The notes beneath the pieces were generated by a model that had not been told where the DNA came from, did not search any database, and saw only the letters and a program-made list of their open reading frames with translations. Shown here in pieces: positions 7,041-15,394 of a DNA stretch of 33,502 bases. Origin of the DNA: Oscillospiraceae bacterium (GTDB lineage Bacteria > Bacillota > Clostridia > Oscillospirales > QAMX01); NCBI GenBank assembly GCA_015067705.1, contig SVLW01000021.1, positions 1 through 33,502 of the forward strand, in the 5' to 3' direction. The position numbers and the translations under genes were made by a program. Each line of letters begins with the position of its first letter. Within the stretch, counting starts at the first letter, position 1.

Positions 7041-8156
7041 ATGATTATTGGTTGCCCGAAAGAAATTAAGCCGCAGGAAGGCCGTGTAGGTCTGACTCCT
7101 GCAGGCGTGGATGCACTGGTGAATGCCGGTCATTCCGTCTATGTAGAACAGGGCGCAGGTATTGCCAGCGGTTTCACCGATGACGAATATGTGATGTTTG
7201 GCGCAAAGGTGCTGCCTACCGCCAAGGAAGTCTATGACATCGCAGAGATGATCATTAAGGTCAAGGAGCCCCAGCCCCAGGAGTACGAACTCCTCCACGA
7301 GGGCCAGACGCTCTTCACCTATTTCCATCTTGCTCCCGATCCGCAGCAGACCCAGGCTCTCCTGGAGCGCAAGATCGTCGGTATCGCTTATGAGACTGTC
7401 CAGCTGGCCGATGGTTCTCTGCCGCTGCTGTCTCCCATGAGTGAGGTTGCCGGCCGTCTGGCAGTTCAGATCGGCGCTACTCTGCTGGAGGCCAATGCCG
7501 GCGGCCGCGGCGTGCTGCTGGGCGGTGTTACCGGCGTGGAGCGCGCTTCCGTTGTCATTCTGGGCGGCGGTAACGTGGGTCTCAATGCTGCAAAGATCGC
7601 CGTTGGTTTTGGCGCAAACGTCACCATTCTCGATATCAATAATAAGCGTCTGGCTTATCTCGATGACATTTTCGGCGGCAAGGTGCAGACCCTGCAGTCC
7701 AATGCCTACAATATTGCCAAGTCCGTCAAGAATGCGGATCTGGTGGTCGGCTGCGTGCTGATCCCCGGTGCAAAGACCCCGCATCTGGTGACGGAGGAAA
7801 TGGTCAAGTCCATGAACCCCGGCAGCGTGCTGGTGGACGTGGCCATCGACCAGGGCGGCTCCATCGCCACCATTGACCGCAGCACCACCCACAGCGATCC
7901 CTATTTCGTGAAGCACGGCGTGCTGCATTATTCCGTCGGCAATATGCCCGGCGCAGTGCCGCGTACGTCCACGCTGGCCCTCACCGGCGCCACGCTGCCC
8001 TATGCGCTGAAGATCGCAAACCTCGGCGCAGAGGCTGCATGCAAGGCTGATCCCGCTCTCATGAAGGGCCTGAACCTCTATCACGGCAAGCTGACCTTCA
8101 AGGCTGTTGCCGAGGCCCAGAACAGAGAGTATACCGATCCCACTACCCTGTTTTAA
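7041..8156 (+). CDS. ald: Alanine dehydrogenase
   Basis: A 371-residue cytoplasmic enzyme that interconverts L-alanine with pyruvate, ammonia and NADH. The N-terminal MIIGCPKEIK...RVGLTP signature is typical. K75 and H96 (pyruvate-binding and catalytic residues) and D270 in VDVAIDQGG are at the same numbers as in the Bacillus enzyme. The Rossmann loop GGGNVG is near residues 174-179. Length equals the family norm (about 370). An AAAGGGG ribosome site lies seven bases before ATG 7041. The gene is monocistronic, with its own terminator. Palindromes upstream suggest regulation, perhaps by alanine or nitrogen supply (inference). Confidence 0.97.
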   Translation: MIIGCPKEIKPQEGRVGLTPAGVDALVNAGHSVYVEQGAGIASGFTDDEYVMFGAKVLPTAKEVYDIAEMIIKVKEPQPQEYELLHEGQTLFTYFHLAPDPQQTQALLERKIVGIAYETVQLADGSLPLLSPMSEVAGRLAVQIGATLLEANAGGRGVLLGGVTGVERASVVILGGGNVGLNAAKIAVGFGANVTILDINNKRLAYLDDIFGGKVQTLQSNAYNIAKSVKNADLVVGCVLIPGAKTPHLVTEEMVKSMNPGSVLVDVAIDQGGSIATIDRSTTHSDPYFVKHGVLHYSVGNMPGAVPRTSTLALTGATLPYALKIANLGAEAACKADPALMKGLNLYHGKLTFKAVAEAQNREYTDPTTLF

Positions 8157-8170
8157 TGAATAAAATAGGA

Positions 8171-8206
8171 AACAGCCGAAGGCAGTCTGCCTTCGGCTGT
8201 TTTTTA
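8171..8206 (+). terminator. Terminator of ald
   Basis: A 14-bp perfect stem (8171-8184 with 8188-8201, 3-base loop) runs into TTTTTT. The T run overlaps the stop codon of the minus-strand gene at 8204, so the hairpin may also serve that gene. Confidence 0.92.
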
Positions 8207-8398
8207 TCGGATCCCCAGACTGTCCGGATTCTGAAGGGCACCCACCAGGCTCTGCATCTCCCGCCGGGAAGACACCGCCTGCGCCCGGCGCAGAACCTCC
8301 GCCTGCTGTGCCGCGGACAGCGCCCGGAACTGCCGCATCGCCTCCGGCCGCTGCCGGAGCGCAAAGGAAAATCCCGCCGGCCACTGCTGCATATCCAT
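8204..8398 (-). CDS. Conserved-looking small protein (64 residues), unknown function
   Basis: A soluble, Gln/Arg/Ala-rich helical protein starting MDMQQWPAGFSFAL and ending near a predicted second helix with RREMQSLVGAL. The start has a good AAGAGGTGA ribosome site five bases upstream. Small proteins with a PxGFxxALxxxPxAMxxF start followed by LSxxxxxxVLxRA are, from memory, common in Clostridia without assigned function. The frame is open further upstream through the tRNA, which is not credible as coding. A sigma-E-like promoter pattern upstream (8429-8459) is treated as a finding. Convergent with ald. Confidence 0.7.
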   Translation of the reverse strand: MDMQQWPAGFSFALRQRPEAMRQFRALSAAQQAEVLRRAQAVSSRREMQSLVGALQNPDSLGIR

Positions 8399-8489
8399 CC
8401 TGTCACCTCTTGGAAAATTGATGTGACAATAGTATGGCATGCTGCATGGGGAAATATACGGGGGAAAGGGCGGAAAGGGGAAACTGCAG

Positions 8490-8528
8490 AAAAATAAAGA
8501 AAGAGGTGAGTCAAAATGACTCACCTCT
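8490..8528 (-). terminator. Terminator of tRNA-Pro
   Basis: A 13-bp perfect stem (8501-8513 with 8517-8529, loop of 3) starts at the last base of the encoded CCA end, with a T-rich tail on the minus strand (8503-8490). Confidence 0.9.
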
Positions 8529-8605
8529 TGGTCCGAGTGACGAGATTCGAACTCATGGCCCCTTGAACCCCATTCAAGTACTCTACCAAACTGAGCTACA
8601 CCCGG
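8529..8605 (-). tRNA. tRNA-Pro (anticodon GGG)
   Basis: A complete 77-base cloverleaf with encoded CCA. The acceptor stem is CCGGGTG/CACTCGG with one G-T pair, the D arm GCTC..GAGT, the anticodon stem CTTGA/TCAAG with loop ATGGGGT, and the T loop TTCGAAT. The anticodon GGG lies at 8571-8569 and reads proline codons CCC/CCU. Discriminator base is A. It has its own promoter and terminator. Confidence 0.97.
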
Positions 8606-8623
8606 ATGCCTGACAGCTCGTTT

Positions 8624-8652
8624 AGTATACGACGGAAAAAGAAAATTGTCAA
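8624..8652 (-). promoter_or_regulatory. Consensus sigma-A promoter of tRNA-Pro
   Basis: TTGACA (8652-8647), 17-base spacer and TATACT (8629-8624), ending 19 bases before the mature 5' end of the tRNA. Confidence 0.92.
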
Positions 8653-8706
8653 GCCCTTTTTCAAAAATTTTTAATCGGATTTTTTCCGCAGGTTCCCAAA
8701 AAGGAA

Positions 8707-8736
8707 TTGCCAGAAATCGGGAGTTCATGCTATAAT
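8707..8736 (+). promoter_or_regulatory. Promoter of the URO-D-like gene
   Basis: TTGCCA (8707-8712), 18-base spacer and perfect TATAAT (8731-8736), 31 bases before the start codon. Confidence 0.85.
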
Positions 8737-8767
8737 CATACTACTGTTAACATGGAGGAATATCACT

Positions 8768-10006
8768 ATGGAGAAGGAACTGAAAATTTTGCGGGAACTG
8801 GCATCCCAGTATTTTGAATATGCCATGAGCGATGAAAACTTCCGGAAGATGGAGCTTCATCGTGCATCCAACGACCTGAAAACCGGCACCCGTCCTGTGG
8901 TGCTTCTGAATGAAATTCCGTGGCATGAGCTGGAGCCCGCCGAGGAGCTGCGTCCGGTCTGCCAGGATCCCATCCTGCGGGAAGTGGAGGGCCACATCCG
9001 CAGAACCCTGTTCCAGAAGAAATATTTCCCCGGCGACATGGTGATCGCGCCCTATATCGGCGTGCGGAAGATCGTGCTGGATGAAAATATGGGCCTGAAG
9101 CCCGTATACACCGCCGTGGACCGCAAGAGCGAAAATGACGTCCAGGCCCATCAGTTCGAGACCCAGTTCCACTCCATGGAGGACGTGGAGAAGATCCCCT
9201 TTACAAAGCTCCACTATGATCGCGAGGCCACCATGCAGCATTATGAGCGGGTGGCCGATGCACTGGCCGATATCGTGCCGGTGAAGCTCACCGGCATGTA
9301 TGCCGTCATGGGCATTAACTCCACTCCCTGGGATCTCCTGGCCCAGTATATGAATATGGACGACCTGCTCTACAATATGTATGACGAGCCGGAGCTGATG
9401 CATGCGCTGGTCTCCCGTCTCACGGACGTGTTTGTGGATCAGATGCATCAGTATGAGGCACTGGGCGTACTGGAGGGCGATTCCTATGATCTCCACTGCA
9501 CCCCGGCACTGACCAATGATCTGCATCCCGACCGGGATCGTGTGAAGCTTGACCAGGTGTGGGGCCGCGCCGCCGCACAGATCCTGGGCTTCGTCTCCCC
9601 GGATATGCATGATGAATTCGATATCACCTATCAGATCCGCGCCATGCAGCCCTTCGGCCTGGTGTACTACGGCTGCTGTGAAGCTTTGCATCAGAAGATC
9701 GATATCGTGTCGAAGATCCCGAATCTCAGAAAGATCGGCGTCACGCCCTGGGCCGATACCGACGTGGCCATCGAGGCCATCTCCGGCCGCTATGTGGTCT
9801 CCGCCAAGGCCAATCCCGGCCTGGTTGCCGAACGCAATATGGACATGGCTGCCATCAGCGGCGAGATTGAAAAATATGTGGATGCCTGCCATCGCTATGG
9901 CTGTACCTGCGACCTGGTTCTCAAGGATATCACCACCGTCAGCGGCCGCACCCAGAATCTCGTCGAATGGGAGCAGACCGCCATGCGGATTGCCCAGAAA
10001 TATTAA
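8768..10006 (+). CDS. Uroporphyrinogen decarboxylase (URO-D) family protein, methyltransferase-like
   Basis: A 412-residue soluble protein of the URO-D superfamily. The C-terminal half has the family pattern YYGCCEALHQKIDIVSKIPN followed by LRKIGVTPWAD and a strand rich in small residues before NPG, which I recognise from a gut Firmicutes branch related to cobalamin-dependent methyltransferases (MtaA/CmuA) rather than to haem synthesis. True HemE is about 340-360 residues and starts differently. GGAGG lies nine bases before ATG 8768. No corrinoid protein or other haem or B12 gene is in the window, so partner and substrate are unknown. It forms a unit of its own with a clear promoter; no strong terminator is seen before the next promoter. 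Confidence 0.8.
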   Translation: MEKELKILRELASQYFEYAMSDENFRKMELHRASNDLKTGTRPVVLLNEIPWHELEPAEELRPVCQDPILREVEGHIRRTLFQKKYFPGDMVIAPYIGVRKIVLDENMGLKPVYTAVDRKSENDVQAHQFETQFHSMEDVEKIPFTKLHYDREATMQHYERVADALADIVPVKLTGMYAVMGINSTPWDLLAQYMNMDDLLYNMYDEPELMHALVSRLTDVFVDQMHQYEALGVLEGDSYDLHCTPALTNDLHPDRDRVKLDQVWGRAAAQILGFVSPDMHDEFDITYQIRAMQPFGLVYYGCCEALHQKIDIVSKIPNLRKIGVTPWADTDVAIEAISGRYVVSAKANPGLVAERNMDMAAISGEIEKYVDACHRYGCTCDLVLKDITTVSGRTQNLVEWEQTAMRIAQKY

Positions 10007-10015
10007 AAAAACCGC

Positions 10016-10044
10016 TTGTAATGCCATCTATTTCGGTGTATAAT
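10016..10044 (+). promoter_or_regulatory. Promoter of the minD-like/mgsA unit
   Basis: TTGTAA (10016-10021), 17-base spacer and perfect TATAAT (10039-10044), 35 bases before the start of the MinD-like gene. Confidence 0.85.
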
Positions 10045-10079
10045 GTAAAAGTGGAAATTTAGGGACGGAGGATATCAGG

Positions 10080-10832
10080 ATGACTCATACGATCGTGATT
10101 GCCTCCGGAAAAGGCGGCACAGGAAAGACCTCCGTGACGGCAGGTGTCGGCTGTGCACTGGCAGAGCTGGGACACAGTTGTCTGATGATTGACGCGGATG
10201 TGGGCATGCAGAGCCTGGATATGGCTCTGGGCGTGCATCAGTTTGCTGCATTTGACTTTGCGGATGCGGCCCGCGGCAGTATTGCCCTGACGGATGCTGC
10301 CGTACAGCTGGCGGATTTCCCGCTGGCCTCCGTTTTGGCCGCCCCTCCCGCACCGGATGATATCAGTGTCAACACCCTGCGTACCATCACCCGCAATATC
10401 CGGGAATTGGAGCTTTATGAGTATGTGCTCATTGACGCCCCGGCCGGCCTGGGCGAGGGATTCCGGATGGCTGCCCGTGCGGCAGACAGCGGCCTCATCG
10501 TGGCAACGGCGGATCCCATTTGTCTGCGAAGTGCCGAGCGTGCCGGGCAGGAGCTCATGGCCTGCGGCGTGGCGAATCTGCGCCTGGTGGTCAATCGGGT
10601 GCGTCCCGCGCTGATGGAGCGGGGCCTTCCCAATATCGACGACGCCATCGACACCACCGGCGCCCAGCTTCTGGGATATGTGCCGGAGGATGAGGCGGTG
10701 ATCGTGTCCGGTGCCTATGGAACACCGTCTATTCTGGCCCCGCGCAGCCGCGCTGCGCAGGCCTATCGCAATATCGCAAAACGTTTGTCAGGAGAACAGG
10801 TGTCTTTGCTGAAAGCGGGACGCCGTGGATAG
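10080..10832 (+). CDS. MinD-like P-loop ATPase
   Basis: A 250-residue member of the MinD/ParA ATPase group. It has the deviant Walker A box GKGGTGKT (residues 10-17), the [14 protein letters not shown] segment (D39, D41) typical of MinD, and [10 protein letters not shown] as the Walker B/switch region. MinD dimerises with ATP on the membrane and positions division-site inhibitors. Usual MinD is about 260-270 residues and ends in an amphipathic membrane helix; here the end (about [16 protein letters not shown]) is only weakly amphipathic. No minC or minE lies nearby, and the next gene is metabolic. It may be true MinD or a related ATPase with another cargo. GGAGG lies eight bases before ATG 10080. 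Confidence 0.8.
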   Translation: MTHTIVIASGKGGTGKTSVTAGVGCALAELGHSCLMIDADVGMQSLDMALGVHQFAAFDFADAARGSIALTDAAVQLADFPLASVLAAPPAPDDISVNTLRTITRNIRELELYEYVLIDAPAGLGEGFRMAARAADSGLIVATADPICLRSAERAGQELMACGVANLRLVVNRVRPALMERGLPNIDDAIDTTGAQLLGYVPEDEAVIVSGAYGTPSILAPRSRAAQAYRNIAKRLSGEQVSLLKAGRRG

Positions 10833-10846
10833 AAAGGGAGTGTAGA

Positions 10847-11272
10847 ATGAATATTGCTTTGATCGCACACGACAAGAAAAAGGAACTCATGGTTCAGTTT
10901 TGCATGGCATACTGCGGCATTCTCTCCAAGCATAATCTCTGCGCCACCGGCACCACCGGCAAACTGATTGCCGAGGCTACCGGCCTTGCCGTGGATCGTT
11001 TCCTGTCCGGTAAACAGGGCGGCGACCAGCAGATCGGCGCGCGTGTTGCCTATAATGAAATCGATATGGTCATTTTCCTCCGCGATCCCATGACAGAGCT
11101 CCCCATTGAGCCGGATGTGGCTGCCATGCTGCGTCTCTGCGATCTGCACAATATTCCCATCGCCACCAATATCGCTACTGCCGAGCTTTTGATTCTGGGT
11201 CTTGATAACGGCTATCTGAGCTGGCGAGACGTGGTGAATCCCAAGAACAGCAAAAAAGGCAGAATCATCTGA
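10847..11272 (+). CDS. mgsA: Methylglyoxal synthase
   Basis: A 141-residue cytoplasmic enzyme that converts dihydroxyacetone phosphate to methylglyoxal and phosphate, a bypass used when phosphate is short or triose phosphate accumulates. Visible signatures are the N-terminal [10 protein letters not shown], the phosphate-binding ATGTTG (residues 33-38), [11 protein letters not shown] with the catalytic aspartate D60, FLRDPM (D80), and [12 protein letters not shown]. Length fits the family (about 130-155). It follows the MinD-like gene by 14 bases with AAAGGGAG as ribosome site and is likely cotranscribed with it. A long hairpin terminator follows. Confidence 0.96.
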   Translation: MNIALIAHDKKKELMVQFCMAYCGILSKHNLCATGTTGKLIAEATGLAVDRFLSGKQGGDQQIGARVAYNEIDMVIFLRDPMTELPIEPDVAAMLRLCDLHNIPIATNIATAELLILGLDNGYLSWRDVVNPKNSKKGRII

Positions 11273-11288
11273 TCCCGTTTACAAGGTA

Positions 11289-11347
11289 CCTCATGTGTGT
11301 TCCCTCTTCGCATACCGGTTTCGGGAAGGATGCACATGAGGTTTTTT
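11289..11347 (+). terminator. Long-hairpin terminator between mgsA and hisS
   Basis: CCTCATGTG (11289-11297) pairs with CACATGAGG (11333-11341), with an inner TTCCC/GGGAA stem, followed by TTTTTT (11342-11347). I looked for a T-box core here and found none. It ends the mgsA transcript or acts as a leader terminator for hisS. Confidence 0.75.
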
Positions 11348-11439
11348 CTGCACGTTTGTCCGGTGAATGTCGGATAGGCGGGCATTGAATCAAGTTCCTG
11401 TTTCTCTATGAACAGGGTCAAAATAAGAGGTTTGTAACT

Positions 11440-12702
11440 ATGGCTGAAATCATCAGAGCGCCCAAGGGCACCCACGACGTACTGCCCTCGGACGTGCACA
11501 AATGGCACTATCTGGAAAAAACGCTGCGCGGCGTGGCCGCAGCCTTCAACTTCCGCGAGATCCGTTTCCCCACCTTTGAGCATACGGAGCTCTTCATCCG
11601 CGGCGTGGGCGATACCACCGACGTGGTGCAGAAGGAAATGTATACGTTTGAAGATAAGGGCGGCCGCAGCATCACTCTGCGTCCGGAAGGCACCGCATCT
11701 GTGGTGCGTTCTCTGGTGGAGAGCGGCCTCATCACCGGCGCACTGCCTGTGAAGTGCTACTATATCGCCCCCAACTTCCGCTATGAAAAGCCCCAGGCCG
11801 GCCGCCTGCGCCAGCATCATCAGTTCGGCGTGGAGTGCTTCGGCTCCGCCGCCCCCGAGGCGGATGCAGAGGTCATCTCTCTGGCAGATACCTTCCTGCA
11901 CAAGCTGGGCATCAACGATATCACCGTGCACATCAACTCCATCGGCTGCCCCCACTGCCGTCCGCAGTATCACGCGGCCCTGAAGGAGTATTTCCGTCCG
12001 CACCTTTCTGAAATGTGCGAGACCTGTCAGGAGCGTTTTGAGCGCAATCCCATGCGTCTTCTGGACTGCAAGAGCCCCATCTGCAAGGAAATCGCCAAGA
12101 ATGCGCCCACTACTCTCGATTATCTCTGCGATGACTGCCGCACGCACTTCAACCGCACCCTGGAGCTTCTGGACGTGATGGGCGTGAATTACGAAGTGGA
12201 CACCGGCATCGTCCGCGGTCTTGACTATTACACCGGCCCGGTTTTCGAGTTTGTCTCCAATAATATCGGCGCACAGGGCACTGTCTGCGGCGGCGGCCGC
12301 TATAACGGCCTTGTGGAGCAGCTGGGCGGCAAGCCCACTCCGGCCCTGGGCTTCGGATCGGGTCTTGAACGTCTGCTGCTGGTGATGGAGGCCCTGGGCG
12401 TCGAGATCCCCAACGAGGATGGCTGTGACATTTACTTCGCCCCCATGGGCGCGGCCGCCTCTGACGCCGTGCAGAAGCTGACGCTGCTGCTGCGCAGGGA
12501 GGGCATTGCCGCAGAGCGCGATCTCTGCGCCCGTTCTGTGAAGGCACAGATGAAATACGCGGACAAGCTGGGCGCCCGCTATACCGCCGTCATCGGTGAC
12601 GACGAAATCGCCAGCGGCGTGATCCGCATCAAAGATATGATAAGCGGCGAACAGACCGAATGTGCTCTGAATGCAGAGGCCATTGCGGCTGTGGTTCGCT
12701 GA
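11440..12702 (+). CDS. hisS: Histidyl-tRNA synthetase
   Basis: A 420-residue class II synthetase that charges tRNA-His. It has the N-terminal PKGTHDVLP, motif 2 region with RPEGTAS (residues 81-87), the histidine-specific VRGLDYYTGPVFEF (R259), motif 3 GFGSGLERL, and a C-terminal anticodon-binding domain. A cysteine-rich insertion (CPHC, CETC, CKSPIC, CDDC at about residues 168-232) is present, as in other clostridial HisRS, and may bind zinc. AAGAGG lies nine bases before ATG 11440. It pairs with aspS, 19 bases downstream, an order common in Firmicutes. No convincing promoter is seen; TTGAAT with TATGAA near 11385-11412 is the best but weak candidate. Confidence 0.97.
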   Translation: MAEIIRAPKGTHDVLPSDVHKWHYLEKTLRGVAAAFNFREIRFPTFEHTELFIRGVGDTTDVVQKEMYTFEDKGGRSITLRPEGTASVVRSLVESGLITGALPVKCYYIAPNFRYEKPQAGRLRQHHQFGVECFGSAAPEADAEVISLADTFLHKLGINDITVHINSIGCPHCRPQYHAALKEYFRPHLSEMCETCQERFERNPMRLLDCKSPICKEIAKNAPTTLDYLCDDCRTHFNRTLELLDVMGVNYEVDTGIVRGLDYYTGPVFEFVSNNIGAQGTVCGGGRYNGLVEQLGGKPTPALGFGSGLERLLLVMEALGVEIPNEDGCDIYFAPMGAAASDAVQKLTLLLRREGIAAERDLCARSVKAQMKYADKLGARYTAVIGDDEIASGVIRIKDMISGEQTECALNAEAIAAVVR

Positions 12703-12721
12703 GAGAAGGGAAGGAATCAAT

Positions 12722-14512
12722 ATGGCTGAATCCATTCAGGGAATCAAGAGAACCCGTTGGGCGGGCGAACTCCGCGCCGCTGACTGCAATCAGGAAGTGA
12801 TCATCAACGGCTGGGTGCAGCGTGTGCGCCGTCTGGGCGGCCTCATCTTCATCACCGTCCGTGACCGTACCGGCCTCGTGCAGTGCAACTTCAATCAGGA
12901 AGTGAATGCAGAGCTCTACGAAAAGGCAGACAGCCTGCGTTCTGAGTATGTCGTTGCCATCCGCGGTACCGTTGCCGCCCGCGGCGCCGACGCCGTGAAC
13001 CCCAATATGCCCACCGGCGAGATCGAACTGATCGTGTCCGAGCTGCGCATCCTGGGTAAGGCAGAGACCACGCCCTTTGAGATCAGCGACGAGAAGGAAG
13101 TGGGCGATACCGTCCGTCTGAAGTATCGTTATCTGGATCTTCGCCGTCCCAGCCTGACCAAGAATATCCTCATGCGTCACCAGATCGCCAAGGTGACCCG
13201 TGATTATTTCTATGAAAACGGCTTTATCGAGATCGAGACGCCCATGATGATGAAGTCCACGCCGGAAGGCGCCCGCGACTACATCGTGCCGTCCCGTGTC
13301 CATCCCGGCAGCTTCTACGCTCTGCCCCAGTCCCCGCAGATTTATAAGCAGCTTCTGATGCTGTCCGGCTATGACCGCTATATCCAGTTGGCCCGCTGCT
13401 TCCGCGACGAGGACCTGCGTGCCGACCGCCAGCCCGAGTTCACCCAGATCGACCTGGAAATGAGCTTTGTGGATGTCGAGGATATTCTCCAGATGATCGA
13501 AGGCTTCATCAAGCGGCTCTGGAAAGAAGTGCTGGATAAGGATATCGAGAATCCGCTGCCCCGTCTGACCTACGCCGACGCCATGAACCGCTACGGCAGC
13601 GATAAGCCGGATACCCGCTTCGGCATGGAGATCCAGGACGTCTCCAATCTTGTCAAGGACAGCCGCTTCGGTGTCTTTGCAAACGCCGTGGCAAACGGCG
13701 GCAGCGTCCGCGCCATTGTGGCCAAGAACGCCGCCTCCACCTATACCCGCAAGGAAATTGACAAGCTCACCGAGCATGCCCGCGGTATCGGCGCATCCGG
13801 TCTGGCATTCGTCCGTTGGGTGGACGAGACCCCCAACTGCTCTTTCGCCAAGTTCTTCGAGCCGGAAGAACTGCAGGCTCTGCTTGCCGCCATTGGCTGT
13901 GAGCGCGGCGACGTGGCTCTCTTTGTTGCCGACCGCAACTCCGTCGTGCTGTCTACTCTGGGCGCCCTCCGTCTCATCGTGGCAAAGCGCCTGGATATCA
14001 TCCCGGATACCTTCAACTTCCTGTGGATCACCGAGTTCCCCTTCTTCGAGAAGAACGAGGAGACCGGCAGCTGGGATGCCATGCATCATCCCTTTACCAT
14101 GCCACTTGACGAGTGCATCCCGTATCTGGAGTCCGATCCCGGTTCCGTCCGCGCCAAGGCATACGACCTGGTGCTGAACGGTACGGAGCTCTTATCCGGT
14201 TCCATCCGTATCAACGATCCGGAGCTGCAGCAGAAGATGTTCCAGCTTCTGGGCCTCACCAAGGAAGAAATCGACGCCAAGTTCGGCTTCCTGGTGGATG
14301 CTTATCGTTACGGTGCTCCGCCTCACGGCGGCGCCGGTCTGGGCCTCGACCGTATCACCATGCTGATGTGCGGCTGCGACAGCCTGCGTGACGTCATCGC
14401 CTTCCCGAAGGTGCAGAACGCCTCCGAGCTGATGTCTGTCTGCCCGTCCACTGTGGATGAAAAACAGCTTCAGGAGCTCCACATCAAGGTGGATCTCCCC
14501 GAGAAGGAATAA
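12722..14512 (+). CDS. aspS: Aspartyl-tRNA synthetase
   Basis: A 596-residue bacterial-type AspRS with an N-terminal OB-fold anticodon domain, a catalytic domain with the GAD insertion, and class II motifs: RYLDLRRP, motif 2 CFRDEDLRADRQPEFTQ (from C226) and motif 3 GLGLDRI (R544). In the anticodon loop region the residue equal to E. coli L30 is leucine (L38), the state linked to tRNA-Asp-specific enzymes rather than the histidine of non-discriminating ones; this is suggestive only. I start at ATG 12722 with GGGAAGGA seven bases upstream; upstream alternatives have no ribosome site and overlap hisS. Confidence 0.97.
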   Translation: MAESIQGIKRTRWAGELRAADCNQEVIINGWVQRVRRLGGLIFITVRDRTGLVQCNFNQEVNAELYEKADSLRSEYVVAIRGTVAARGADAVNPNMPTGEIELIVSELRILGKAETTPFEISDEKEVGDTVRLKYRYLDLRRPSLTKNILMRHQIAKVTRDYFYENGFIEIETPMMMKSTPEGARDYIVPSRVHPGSFYALPQSPQIYKQLLMLSGYDRYIQLARCFRDEDLRADRQPEFTQIDLEMSFVDVEDILQMIEGFIKRLWKEVLDKDIENPLPRLTYADAMNRYGSDKPDTRFGMEIQDVSNLVKDSRFGVFANAVANGGSVRAIVAKNAASTYTRKEIDKLTEHARGIGASGLAFVRWVDETPNCSFAKFFEPEELQALLAAIGCERGDVALFVADRNSVVLSTLGALRLIVAKRLDIIPDTFNFLWITEFPFFEKNEETGSWDAMHHPFTMPLDECIPYLESDPGSVRAKAYDLVLNGTELLSGSIRINDPELQQKMFQLLGLTKEEIDAKFGFLVDAYRYGAPPHGGAGLGLDRITMLMCGCDSLRDVIAFPKVQNASELMSVCPSTVDEKQLQELHIKVDLPEKE

Positions 14513-14515
14513 TGC

Positions 14516-15394
14516 ATGAAGACTTTGTGCAATAAACTGCTGCCTCTGGCGCTCGTGATTCTCACGGGCGCCGCAGGCGGTGCCCTGCGTGGATATGAAC
14601 TGACCGCGTATTATAACGATGCGACCGGTCTTTATGATGCCGGCCCGGTGACCTATGCGTTGCTGGGTTTTTCTGCCGTTATGGTGCTCTTCTGCGTCTG
14701 CTTTGCATTTGTGAAGAAGGGCGCGCATCTGTCCTATGGACAGCTCTACCGCTGCGGTACGGCGGGCACCATGCTGACGCTGCTTTCCGGCGTGATCCTC
14801 CTGGCGGCGGGCATTTTCCGTGCCTATACCTTCCTGTTCAGCCGCAGTATGGCCAGTCTGCTCTTCGGCGTGCTGACGATTCTCTGCGGTGTCACCCTCT
14901 GCGCGCTCTCCATTGCCCGCAAAAACCGCACCATGCCGGAGCTCACCGGACTGGGCGCTGTGGCGCTGATCTACTGGGCGGCCTTTATGCTGGTGCAGGT
15001 CTTTATGGAGCATCCGGTGGAGCCGGAAGAGTTTGTGTATGTATATGATCTCTTGGGCATGTGCTTCGCGCTTCTGGCGGTCTATGCCGCCACGGCGCAG
15101 ATCTTCGGCAAGGAGCGCACCCGTCTCTCGCTCCTGTCTGCTCTGGCGGCCATCTTCCTTTTGATCGTCAGTGCCTTTGGCCGCGTGATGACCTTTGCCT
15201 TCTCCGGCAGCCTTTACTATATTTTCCAGTCTGCCTTCCGCATTCTGGTCTCCGCGGCACTGGTCTGCTATCTCACGGCAAACGCCGCCTCCGTTCTGCT
15301 CCATTGGGGCGAGGTGTCCGATGAACCGGAGGAGCCGGAACCCGCAGAAGAGACGCCGGCAGACGGGGAGGAGGAAGACCGTGAAGCCGTTTGA
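14516..15394 (+). CDS. Multi-span membrane protein with acidic tail, unknown function
   Basis: A 292-residue protein with a leading hydrophobic segment and about seven further hydrophobic stretches, ending in a strongly acidic tail (about residues 265-292, rich in Glu/Asp/Pro). I do not recognise the family. It starts three bases after the aspS stop with GAGAAGGA inside the end of aspS, and overlaps the next gene by 14 bases, so it is part of the hisS-aspS transcript and translationally coupled at both ends. The tail probably faces the cytoplasm (inference). Confidence 0.75.
   Translation: MKTLCNKLLPLALVILTGAAGGALRGYELTAYYNDATGLYDAGPVTYALLGFSAVMVLFCVCFAFVKKGAHLSYGQLYRCGTAGTMLTLLSGVILLAAGIFRAYTFLFSRSMASLLFGVLTILCGVTLCALSIARKNRTMPELTGLGAVALIYWAAFMLVQVFMEHPVEPEEFVYVYDLLGMCFALLAVYAATAQIFGKERTRLSLLSALAAIFLLIVSAFGRVMTFAFSGSLYYIFQSAFRILVSAALVCYLTANAASVLLHWGEVSDEPEEPEPAEETPADGEEEDREAV

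Noticed and set aside
8204-8728. Extension of the small minus-strand protein to 174 residues
   Set aside because: The extension would run through tRNA-Pro, its terminator and promoter. The ATG at 8398 has a proper ribosome site.
8747-10027. 426-codon minus-strand frame opposite the URO-D-like gene
   Set aside because: His/Gly/Ile-rich composition typical of antisense reading, no ribosome site, covers the promoter of the plus-strand gene.
11349-11439. T-box or other known riboswitch before hisS
   Set aside because: No TGGNACC core, no T-box hairpin pair; only a 6-bp CCTGTT/AACAGG hairpin at 11397-11416 without T run.
15195-15380. 62-residue N-terminal extension of the HAD protein
   Set aside because: It overlaps the preceding gene in another frame and has Pro/Ser/Arg-rich shadow composition; GTG 15381 has a strong ribosome site directly before the first beta strand.
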